A DNA stretch of 64,000 nucleotides from Blastocladiella emersonii ATCC 22665. Taxonomy: Eukaryota > Blastocladiomycota > Blastocladiomycetes > Blastocladiales > Blastocladiaceae. Within the stretch, counting starts at the first letter, position 1. Each line of letters opens with the position of its first letter. The notes beneath the pieces are model-generated. The model was given only the letters and a program-made list of their open reading frames with translations, had not been told where the DNA came from and did not search any database. The stretch is taken from positions 620,001 through 684,000 of the forward strand of contig JANHCV010000013.1 in assembly GCA_025594325.1 (NCBI GenBank), in the 5' to 3' direction. Both the position numbers and the translations under genes were made by a program. This document shows, one piece after another, positions 34,001 to 43,276 of this stretch.

Positions 34001-34326
34001 ATGATCTTTACGGCGCGGGCGACCCTCCCCTTGCTGATCGCGGGCGGCTGCTTTCGAGCTGCGGAAACGCGATCCTCGAGCAGTGGCAGAAACCCAAGCG
34101 CGAGCTTTCGTCTTCGTACTCGCTTCCGATGTGCCAGATCCCGTTCTACGCGTTGCCAAACGCCGTCGTGCCCGATTCGGACTCGCAACTCGATGCCGAC
34201 ACGTACGCGGTACTCCGCCCGATTCTCAAGCGAGTTCTGGTTCTCCCTGTGAGCTGGATCGAGTCCGAGAGAACCCAAAGCCAGCTGGCTCGGCGCTACA
34301 TGATGATGATGGGGGCGTCTGGCTGA
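31079..34326 (+). CDS. DUF4470-like protein, probably one gene with an uncertain intron
   Basis: The first frame (31079-32665, 528 codons) has a Lys-rich start. At residues about 75-160 it has LLCGCGDLAEVARTVSEAA, LSFTLNDWQPEVLARNLLIL and WYSHFLDPDAL, the layout I know from the basidiomycete DUF4470 domain (LLLGCGD ... DIEP-xLARN). The second frame continues at about 32693 with TRTVFIKLLAFAFASKR, expected in the same protein, and runs to 34326. A branch-like ACTAAC at 32661 lies between them. The only splice pair I find that keeps the frame is a weak donor GTTATC at 32623 with acceptor GAG at 32697-32699 (77 bp). A one-base frameshift plus a shorter intron is the alternative. Total length would be about 1,055 aa. 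Function of the domain is unknown. The start shares 15 bases (AAGAAGAAAACGAAA) with A5. Confidence 0.6.
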
Positions 34327-36039
34327 TTCATGTCTGCCTCGGATTCCACATTGCAAAGTCGAATTAATACATAGTTGTCTTTTCCTTCTTCCTCCGTGTA
34401 ACTCTCCAGCCTGCCTTCGTTGAGCGTTGAGCGTTTCACCGCTCGCGGAGGCGACGGCCCAACCCAAAACGCGTCGGGCTCGCGTGCGAGTGGCGACTAC
34501 TCTCGGACTCGACAAGCTCATCCAAGAGTTCGATCAAGGCGTAGACAATCACGTCGTGGCCGTTGAATGGAGAGCGGTCGGCTTCGGGTCGTATGTGCTG
34601 GACAATCGTGCTTAGAGCACGCAATGAACAGTCTCCTGCTTCAATCGTTTTAAGAACACGCTGTTAAAGATGTCAACACGACCGTTTTATTGCGAGACGC
34701 CACGTCAACACGCTCTCCACCAATCCGTGGCAGGAACAGGGCCTTGCGAAAACCATCCGCGCACCTTGCCGCGAAAAAATTTCGAACGGCCGCACTTGCG
34801 TAGGCGGCGCGGTCTTTTCACATCGCCCACGCGAGAGCGGCCGGCCCGCGCGGTGCGAGGTGGTCAGTGAAGCTCAAGTTCGCTGCCGTACAGAGGAAAA
34901 CGTGTCGGTGGCGCGTGGATGAGGTCTGACGCGTGAAAGCGGGGCGATTGGTGCCGGAGAACGTCAATGATACGCAATGAGTGCGCCAGCGGTTGAAGTA
35001 CGTCTCGAGAACATCGGAAGTGCGGCATGGTATACATGACAGGGTTAAATGAGTGAAGTGGCCCTGAACATCGAAGGGCAGAGTATCGAGCGCCGTCACG
35101 TACTGCGCAAAGGGACTGCCAGTTCGGGCGCTTGGGTCGCACTTCAGGGCATTCTAGCATCTCCGTGGCCCATGAAGGCATTGAGTCCAGCGATCACCAT
35201 CGAGACTGAACGAGTGACTTTGAGGCGCCATCCAACCCAACCTTCTTACAACCTTAAGTCGGCGCAGCATTGCCCAACGATTGCAACTGTGTTGTGCGGT
35301 CCCACTGGTGTCGGCTTATTTCGCTCGAATAACGCCTTCAACCACGTCATACGACCTCACGCAGAAGCAAAAATGCAATTGGGTTAACGTGTGCGTGGAA
35401 ATTCGTCGTGGACTCGGAGCGATCGCGGAAGCAAAGGCGGACCGACGGCTTGCTGCAAGGATGAATAGGCAAGAAACCCGTTTTGAGTGCGGGACCTTCC
35501 ACGAGACTTGATCAAGACCACATTGCATTGAGTTACATTGTCATCAGGACGGGCGCCCGGTCGTGATAGGGAGCGATAGCAGTTGCAGCGCGGCGCTGTG
35601 ATGAGTCCGCCGCCACAGGCCTCCAGGTCGCGTGAGTGGCGCGGCGCGTCATCCGTCGCGGCAGCCCACATCAAAGAAACTATAATAAATCCTCGAGGAG
35701 ATAGAGTAAAAAACATCAGAAGGGTGCGCCCCGCCTCTGAAGGCGCGGTATTCCGCCGTGTTGATCAGAGTATCGAGCACGGGACGACAGACTAAACTGC
35801 CTATGCGGTCCCCACGCCAGCAGGTGCACGCCTACACTGCACGAACCTCAGCACAAGTACCTGACTCCCACCCACGGTACGCGACGTTGCCGACCCTCCA
35901 TCCTCGCACCAGAGCAACATGGCCCGTCCATTCCAGGGGGACTGTGAAAAGGACGAGTACAAGTCGACAAAACGGAGAAGTAAGAAAAACCGCACACGAC
36001 AAACTCGGGTCCAAGTAAGCGTCTCAACAATGAATGGCA
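34327..36039. other. Low-information region with a family B remnant
   Basis: No intact gene. The minus strand holds a frame from about 35150 to 34818 that reads ALDTLPFDVQGHFTHLTL and ends LAPRGPAALAWAM at the stop inside the hairpin at 34788-34842. This is the most diverged family B copy. The rest (35.2-36.0 kb) shows no coding signal. Confidence 0.4.
34788..34842 (-). repeat. Family B hairpin, copy F (most diverged)
   Basis: On the minus strand, GGCCGCTCTCGCG and CGCAAGTGCGGCC form the arms around a loop containing ATGTGAAAAGACCGCG. It is 55 bp versus 57 bp in other copies. The TGA of the loop is the stop of the upstream frame. Confidence 0.6.
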
Positions 36040-36437
36040 TCAATCGTATACTCACCCAATCACCTCGTGCCCTTTGGCATCAGTCGTGCCGCGTTCAGCC
36101 CGTACGATTTGCACGCGACGCGGACTTAGTGGCGAAACCCCCACTCGGCGGTGGTCGCAGCGGTCACGGCAACGACCTTAGCCAGCCAGTCGCGTGTCGC
36201 ATCGACCGTCACTTCCCCATCCCTAGCCTTGAGCAGAACCCTCATCGACCGAGCTTTACCCACATCGGGGAGCGCTTTCCGTCAAGTGCCCCGCGCGGGA
36301 GCATCCGCAAGATGTGCCGCGGGGGGTCGGTCGGGATGTCGATAACCCCGTCGAGTACGAGCTTGGGAGCTGCGCGGTACAGCTGTTGGATGTTCCACGC
36401 CGTGTCCGATCCGGGTCCGCTGGTGCCGCTCGCCAAT
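36040..36437 (-). pseudogene. 3' fragment of a family A gene of the A7 type
   Basis: The minus strand reads ELASGTSGPGSDTAW, then QQLYRAAPKLVLDG and RMLPRGALDG. These match residues of the intact minus-strand gene (ELASGTSGPGSDTAWIIEQ, LLPRGAFDG). A frameshift near 36243 switches to a frame reading KARDGEVTVDATRDWLAK, also homologous, with a TAA at 36126-36128. The fragment begins exactly at the hairpin at 36438-36494, so it was joined to a family B copy by recombination or insertion. Confidence 0.65.
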
Positions 36438-36494
36438 TCAGCGCACTCCCGCGTGCGGCGCGGAATTTTCACGGCGCACGCGCGAGTGCAGCCC
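36438..36494 (-). repeat. Family B hairpin, copy E
   Basis: On the minus strand, GGGCTGCACTCGCGCG pairs with the arm ending GGGAGTGCGCTG around a loop with CGCCGTGAAAATTCCGCG. 57 bp. At least 80 bp upstream also match copy A (shared ctctgggaaccactac). Confidence 0.65.
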
Positions 36495-37199
36495 AGCGGT
36501 GCGGAGCGAGCGAGCCGGCGAGGTCCAAGCGCGGCTGCTGAGTGGCAAACAGTTGTTGCTGGTAGTGGTTCCCAGAGCAGGCGAGCAACGCGTAGGTTGG
36601 TCGAATGAGGTCTGGGGAGCGATTGAGCTCAACAAGGTAGGCAGTGACTACACCAGAGAAATGAGACGGTCATGTTGTAAGTGCACGGTTCTGGTGAGCG
36701 ACATTCACGCGGCTGCATACGCGTCTCAAGCTGAACGAGCTGACGCTCATGAACTACGTTGGTCCTGGCAGTGAGACTCCCGGGCATTTGTCCCAGGCGC
36801 AGTCGCATCAAACCGTGACCGCCACCACCGAGTTGGCGAAGGTCGCGGCTTGCGGGAGCTGCGTGCTCCGCTCGGAAATCATGATGGACCTTCAGTACAC
36901 TCGTCGGCGAGCGGATCGAGCAGCGAAGGCATGGCCCATGGCGAATTAGGGTCGCCCGAGTATCGGCGCAGGTGGAGCAGACTGCTGCGGAGAGCCGCGT
37001 GGTGCCTGACACCTGGTTTTGGTGCTGTTACCGCCCAGTCAACGACGAGCTTGCGAGCCTCATGCGGCGCGACGGCAACTGGCCAAACACCGGACACTTC
37101 AAGTTTACACCAAACTTGGTCCACGACCTGCTTTAAGCCCACAAATCGCAATGCGTCAAGTCCCATATTCCATCCTCTCCTACATCTCGACAGCTCCAT
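36469..37199 (-). pseudogene. Family B copy 1 (B1), unknown protein family
   Basis: Starts at ATG 37199 and ends at the TGA inside hairpin E. The first frame (37199-36879) reads GLDALRFVGLKQVVDQVW, then VAVAPHEARKLVVDWAV and LLHLRRYSG. The final frame reads ACSGNHYQQQLF, then LDLAGSLAPHRWAALARAP. The same segments in the same order occur in B2 (49692-50277): GALRF, then DAVARCGARELAVDSAV, ACSGNHY and SLAPRRWAALARAP. The segments lie in different frames, so either introns or decay separate them. No known domain recognised. An orphan family A promoter element lies 216 bp upstream (37415-37435). Confidence 0.5.
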
Positions 37200-37414
37200 G
37201 GCGGGGTCGGCGGAGTGACCCAACGTGACGCGCCGGCCGCCCTTCAACCTGACGCGTCGCCCCCGACGCCAGCCGCACCTTCTTCAGCGCGTTGAATCTC
37301 TCACGAGCACGAACGTCAGCGCGAGAGCGCACGGTGAGGAGCACGGTGGTAGTATGAGGCATGTGCGGGGGTATCAGACCGAGCGAACAGCAACAGGAGC
37401 GGTGACGCCACACG

Positions 37415-37435
37415 TCACATGATTGAACGTCGCGT
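37415..37435 (-). promoter_or_regulatory. Composite upstream element, minus strand, upstream of B1
   Basis: On the minus strand, ACGCGACG, five bases, TCATGTGA, identical in layout to the family A promoters. It is followed downstream by B1, not by a recognisable F-box-like start. Confidence 0.65.
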
Positions 37436-37945
37436 CTCGCATTCGCGCTGGCCCGCGGCCGATGCACCTCAGTAAGCGTCTCCCGTCTCCCGTCTCCATG
37501 ATGCGTGCGCTTCGTGTTCTCACAGCCGGCACATCTTCCACACCTCGGCTCCGCAATTAAACGACTCCCCGCTTGCCAAACACCAAATCTTGGCTCACGA
37601 GCTGGGCAGAACGCTCGTGTTCTGTGGACTGAAACTTTTGATTCACTAGAAGGGAACCTCTCCTCTGGCATTCGGCGTGTACGGGGTAGCGTGAAGCTAT
37701 GTTGCGCGCAGGAGGTATCCAAGGTTTTTAAATGTGCGTCCTTGGCCCAAAGTGACGGTTAAAGAGCAACTTGGTGGCCACGGGCCGAACCTGTCGAAAA
37801 AGCGCGTCCTTAATGTCGCGCGTCGCAAAGTGCATGAAGCCTACCTCCGCCCCCGCGAGGTCGCGCGACATCAGCGCCGATCCGGAGCAACGACACACTC
37901 GCGTTCGCAGCATTGGACTCGAAAACCACTCGTTTATTCATCAAA

Positions 37946-40501
37946 TCACTCCGTCGCCAATGGCAACAGCTGCACCGCGTCCAGCCTGCAAGCTACGCAT
38001 TCGGCGCGAACCGCCTCGCGGAACTTGGGCTTGGCGGTCGCCACCGCGGCCACCGCAAACATTTCCGCGAGCCAGTCGCGGGCATCGTCCATGGCGACCT
38101 CGCCACGCTGCGCGCCTTTCAGAATGTCCATCACCTCGTCCAGGACCCACCCAGGCTGACGCAGCCCGTCAAACGCACCGCGCGGGAGTAGTCGCAAGGC
38201 GTGATGCGGAACGTCGAAGGGAAAGTCAAGGAACTCATCAAGTAGGAGCTTTGGAGCTGCGCGGTACAGCTGTTCAATGATCCACGCCGTGTCTGAGCCA
38301 GGCCCGCTGGTGCCGCTCGCGAGCTCAACACGTCGCAGTTTGTCGGCATCATGCAGCGCACTGTCCGAGAAAAGCAGATTGCGCGCCGCAACCGGGATCG
38401 ATTCGGGTAGGAGAGTGAAGCCCGGAATCTTTGTGAGCATCGCGTTGACGGCGTACTGCCACGGCGCCCACGCGGCGTTTGGGAGGTCACCCGGCGGGGC
38501 ATTGGGATCCGCAAGGCGAGTGCGCGGATGAAGTTGGGGTGAATCGGCAGCCTGGATGAGAGCATTCACAGCGGCGCTCTGAGGAAGCGATGCAAGATAC
38601 GCGTCCATCGTCCAGCACCCGCCCTTGCCTCGAGACTTGGGAAGTAGTAGCAGGTAAAAGTACCAGTGCGCGATTCGCATCGACTCGAGTGTGCGGGCGA
38701 GGCGTTTCCTGGTCGCTGCCGAGGTTCGCTGATCACACATTAGCGCGACGAGAAACGGAGCCGAGAACTCGGGTATTTGGTCCTCGACCTTCCACGCGCG
38801 AAGCTCTGGGGTGCGGCCGCGTGGGTGAAGGACGACGTGAGCATGATTGAAAGCGTCGAGAAACGCGATCAGGTCGAACATTGCGCCGGCCTGTTCGAGT
38901 GCAGCGAGAACAGCGCTGTTGAGCAGCGACTCCAATCTTACGCCCGTCTGCATGGCTGCGGCCAAGACCGTGGTGGTTTCCTGAAGCAGTTTTTCGGTAT
39001 CGCGATGGCCCGCAGACGGGGTTGATTGAACTTTGGCGAGTTTGTTGGTTCCGGTCACGATCGACATGACTAAGCGAGGAGGCAAGCGCTACGTCAGTGA
39101 GCGGAGGCCTATTGGGCTGCGGCGGACGCTCGTACCAGCTGGAAGCGCTGTTGTCAGCTCTTCATGCGAAAGCCGACGCGCCAACGGCAAGAAATCTGCG
39201 ACGGGTGTCCAAATCGCAAGGAAGAGGAAGCGCGCAATTTGGCCCATATTCATGAAGCGACGTTCAAAGATCTCGGTCAGGACCGCGCAGTGCTCGCCGA
39301 TATCGGCCATGGCAAGCAGCTCATCCAAGGCGTCATCGCGCCCGCCAAGAATGGCCGCTGCAAACCGTTTCGTTGGATGCTTAAGGTAGACCGGGCCCGG
39401 GGCGAAGCGGAGGATCATCTGCGCGATGCAATCGCTGCTAGCGCGGTCGAGGAGCTGAGTCGCGAGCGCCAGCACCTCGTCCGAGTCGGTCAGCTCGCCG
39501 TCCTCGCCGGTAAACCACGCGAGGGTCGAGATGACGAGGTCGGTTGGGAGCGACGCGTCAAACGCGCGCTCGATGAGAGGTTGGTACGCAAAGGATATGA
39601 AGTTTTCGCCTTGAATCCCATACCTGGGCTGCTCGAGAATCGCAAGCACCTCGGGGCGCCACCACTTGAGCGCAACGAGCGCGAGGTAGCCAAAGCAGCG
39701 CGGAGTCACCAAGGTGCCGGGGTCGGTAATCTCATAAGTCCACAAATCGGACCACGTATAGTCGCTGGAACGTGTCCGAGTCCGCCAGTCCGGGTCAAGG
39801 CACGCCAGCAAGCCAAAGGGGAGGTCGTGCGACGCTTCTGGAAGCTGTGCAAGCGCGTCCAGCACGAGCGTGAGTAGCTTGATTCGGCCCTGCGCGACGA
39901 AGACCATGGCGAGCTGGCGAAGCACAAAGAACTGTGGCACCAGCCGGAGCGCGGAATCCGAGAGACAGCGCCGACCGCGCTCTTCAAACTCCAATTCAAA
40001 CTGCATTGCCCAAGCGCGGACCTTCTTGTCTGGAAGCGAGTTGAGCGCTTTCGTCGAATACCGCACAATGAGACGAGTGACAGTCGGCGCGTCAAACACG
40101 TCAGCCGACGGAAGCCAACGCACGCGGTCAAGTTCACGGTGCAGGGCTGCAATCCTCTCGCGGCACGCGAGGTGGCACAGGTACGGCTCGAGCGGCATTT
40201 CCTCGCGCGGATTGATCGGGCCGCGAAGCTTGTGGCGGGCACAGGGGCACTCGCCCTTGCCACACGGGTGCAGCCGGCCCCAGCCGCACAGGTCGGGCCG
40301 TAACATGAAAGTAAACCGCCAAACCCACTGTGTGACCGAATCAGACGCAAGCTCGGCGAATCCACTCGTGGTAAGCGGGATGGCGACCTGGGGCACGGAG
40401 AGCTGCAGGACACGCCCGATCAACTCGGCGGGCAAGTCGGAGAATCGGGCGAGGCTAGCGTCCTCGGGCATATTGCAAGCAGTCATTTCATTGGATTCCA
40501 T
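37946..40501 (-). CDS. Family A copy 7 (A7): intact divergent member on the minus strand
   Basis: Exon 1 is 39136-40501 and exon 2 is 37946-39069, with intron 39070-39135 (66 bp, GTACGA...TTAG, phase 1) at the family position. The product is 829 aa. The F-box-like start is FSDLPAELIGRVLQLSVP (about residues 20-37). A Cys/His cluster, CGWGRLHPCGKGECPCARH, lies near residue 70 and is not seen in the plus-strand copies. The helical middle is similar (LVLDALAQLP, ISTLAWFTGEDGEL). The C-terminal domain keeps APKLLLDE and LLPRGAFDG but lacks the EPC...C-x2-C and CCAKS motifs. The start is the ATG at 40501 just after ACCATC. A longer upstream frame exists but would run through the promoter element. 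Function unknown. Confidence 0.8.
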
Positions 40502-40586
40502 GATGGTGGTGCTTACGTGCTCGGCGCCTGGAAGCGGCGACGCGAAGCCAGCGAGGCCGCGGGCTTTCGGCGGCGCCTCGCGCGCG

Positions 40587-40607
40587 TCACATGATTGATC
40601 GACGCGT
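40587..40607 (-). promoter_or_regulatory. Composite upstream element of A7
   Basis: On the minus strand, ACGCGTCG, five bases, TCATGTGA, then CGCGCG. It is 86 bp upstream of the A7 ATG, the same layout as the plus-strand array although the protein is divergent. Confidence 0.7.
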
Positions 40608-40910
40608 ACCTTGGCCAGTTCAAGTCGCCCTGCCCGGATGCTCACCCTGGCGCTCACGAGCAAGCTCAGCTTGGCATCGACTGGTCGGCGAGGTGCCAAG
40701 AAGTCGTATCTGCGCGGCCCTGTTAAGCGGCCGCACCTCAGCCCGCGCCGCGGCGACAGTATCAAGACTAGAATCAACTGACTCCTCAATCCCTTCCGTG
40801 TCCACGCGTGCCTCCCGCGGGCAATCGTGCTGCACGCCAAACCGCTGAGAAAGATTCCCAACTCGGCCGTGTGCGATGAACGTGATGATACATTGTACAA
40901 GTCTCCACCT

Positions 40911-42160
40911 TCACCCCAGCATCACCGCGACCCCAACCGCGACGAGCGCACCAAGCACGACCCGCACGCCACCCGGCCCCGCCTTGGGCGCCGCAGCACT
41001 GATCCCGGGGGTGCCGTAGTTGGACCCGCGCGCGACGACGCCCGTCGGTGATGGCGTCGCGGCCGATGCGGTCGCGGTACCCGTCCCGTTGACGACGCCG
41101 AACGAAACCCCCGAAGAGACAGCGGCGGGCGGGACCGGGGGCCGCGGGCGCGGGGTGTACTGGACGCCGTTGATCCCGGCGGCGACTTCGAGGAGGTCGC
41201 CGAACTCGTTAAAGTCTACACTCCCGCCCGCCCGCAAACGTCAGTTCCACGCACCCCCGCCCCGCCCCGTCCCGCGCGGCGCGAAAACGTACCAACGAGC
41301 GCGAAATTAACAAACTGCTTCCTGACCGCGGCACACTTCGCCAAATGCGCGCGCATCTTGGCCGCGCCATTCACCTTCTGCGCGTTGTCGGCAGACGGCG
41401 CGTCGAACCCGAACACGGACGTGTAGAGCCAGTGATTGACGAGCACCATTTCCCGCGTCGCGTTCCGCGGGCGGTCAAGCGCACACGTCCAGTCGGCTTC
41501 GGCGCGGAGCTCGAACGGGGTTTCGGAGATGTACGCGAAATGGGCCATGACGGGCGGCAGGGGAGCGCCGGCGGGAGGCGCGGGCAGGTCGCTCGCAAAC
41601 ACCAGTAAGCGCTTATCCCGGACCCCGAGCTCACGCAGCGTCGGCCAGCGGGGCTGTGCGGGCGGCTGCACGTACGCGAGGTTCGCGAGTCCCGCCGCCG
41701 CCAAGAGCGCCGCGAGCTCGGCGTACCCGGCCTTGGCGGCGTTCTCGATGGTCAGGACCACGACCTCGGCGCGGTTCGCGGCGAGGAACGCGCGGATCTC
41801 GCCGAGCCCCGCGGTCGCGGGCCCCGCGTCGAGCAGGCCGCACGAGCCGTGGCACAGGCGCAGGGACGTGGGGCCAGATGTGGAGTTGGCGGACGCGGCG
41901 CGGTGGATGTCAACCGACAAGAGGCGGACGCCGTAGTTGAGCTGGGCGGTGATGTTGGTGAACTGGTTGGCGGCGCCGCCGACGCCCACGGCGAACGAGT
42001 TGTGGGTGCCCGGGAAGAAGACGGCGGAGAGCGGGCGGTCGCACAGCGACGGGTGGCCGTTGCACGCGGTTGCGGGGGTCGCGGCGGCGGCGAGGAGAAG
42101 GGTGAGGAGGACGAGGGCGAGGCCGGCGCGGCCGGCGGGCGCCACAGCGGGTCGATGCAT
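40911..42160 (-). CDS. Secreted PLC-like phosphodiesterase, probably GPI-anchored
   Basis: Exon 1 is 41293-42160 and exon 2 is 40911-41215, with intron 41216-41292 (77 bp, GTACGT...GTAG, phase 1). The product is 390 aa. The signal peptide is residues 1-32, ending ATPATA. The PI-PLC X-like TIM-barrel start is VFFPGTHNSFAVG (catalytic-type His in GTHNS), then VRLLSVDIHRA and LRLCHGSC. Later come EVVVLTIENAA and KRLLVFASD, typical barrel strands of the fungal PLC-like phosphodiesterase family. The tail (about 320-390) is Thr/Ser/Ala-rich and ends in a hydrophobic stretch (VLGALVAVGVAVMLG), a GPI-type signal. Substrate not determinable. It is divergent from A7's promoter side only at a distance of 0.4 kb. 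Confidence 0.82.
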
Positions 42161-42738
42161 GGCGGTTGCACCGAGTCGGTCGAGGGTGCGTGTCTATCAA
42201 GTTACATGAAGCGCTCCATGGCGCGCGCGGGTGAGAGAGCGAACGAGAAGCAGCCGGCTTCGCCTCGAGGGTGGCGCTGGGGCTGAGAGGCGCCTGACGC
42301 CGCATCACGTGCGAGTGCATGACGCCGCAGCTGAGCCCGCGCGCGCGTCGACGCGTTCGTTTGTTCGGTTGTGGAGGATGTATTCATGGTGAATGAGGTG
42401 GTACAACAACTGCGGTGGTGTGGGGGCGGGTAGAACGATAACTCAACTGCGGCGGCACGAGGGTGGTGACGATGGTGGCCGCGCGCGAACACGATGTGGG
42501 GGTGGGTGGCCGCGAGAGCAGCCGCGAGCGAGCGAGTGGGAGCGGGAGGACGGCCGTGCGCCGGTCCAGAAGGTCGCTCGCTCGCTCGCTCGCTCGAACG
42601 TGGTGTGGGGGGTAAGGCAGTGCAAACAAACGGATGGTGATGCGGGGGAGAGGGGAAGAGTCGCTACTGCTGCTGCTGCTGCCGTCAACGCGGCGGCACG
42701 ATAGCCGTGGTCACGGCCGCGCGAGAAACCGCGGTCCA
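42161..42738. other. Intergenic between PLC-like and Yippee genes
   Basis: About 580 bp with GAGCGAGC-type simple repeats near 42580 and a CTG run near 42667-42680. It should hold the promoter of the PLC-like gene and the 3' end of the Yippee gene. Confidence 0.4.
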
Positions 42739-43276
42739 TCAGATCTCGAGAATTTCGGTGAGCAGCATCTTCTCGAGGATGAACTTGCCCTCCTTGTACC
42801 GCTGGCTCTCCTCGTACGCGTGCTCCTGTCGATGCTGCGAGTCAGCAGCGAAGGTGAGGCGAGAAGGGAGCGAGAGAAGCGTACGTATTTCCAGCCGACG
42901 ACGCGGCCGCACCCGATGCACAGGATGTCGCGGACCGTGTGCAGGCCCGTGGTCATCTGGCGGTCCTCGCAGGTGCCCTCGGCGACGTTGACGCTGTAGG
43001 GCGGATGGTTACTCTGACGGCGTGCGATGGGAGCGCGAGGGGAGAGCGTACACTTTGCCGAACAGGAACGCGCGGCCCGTCTGGCCCTGGAACTGCTACA
43101 AGCTCGGGGGAGGAGCGCCACGTCAGCACCATCGCGGCCATCGCACGCGCCGACGGGAACCGCACCTTGGACACAATCTGGTCGTAGGTCGAGAGGTGCG
43201 TGAGGCACGACGAGCACCCGTAGATGCGGTTGTTGGCGCCGGGCGCGTGCAGGTAGCGCTTGTGCAGGCGGCCCAT
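42739..43276 (-). CDS. Yippee family zinc-binding protein
   Basis: Four exons: 43166-43276, 43052-43095, 42885-42993 and 42739-42825, giving 116 aa, the usual Yippee length. The introns are 70, 58 and 59 bp. Residues 18-25 hold YGCSSC and the second pair is CIGCG, giving the two C-x2-C Zn ligands. Family blocks read [20 protein letters not shown], then [23 protein letters not shown] and [18 protein letters not shown]. The donor of intron 2 was chosen at GTACGC (43051) because it restores KVVNVAEG. Yippee proteins are conserved eukaryotic regulators (Moh1 in yeast). The gene is complete. Confidence 0.93.
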
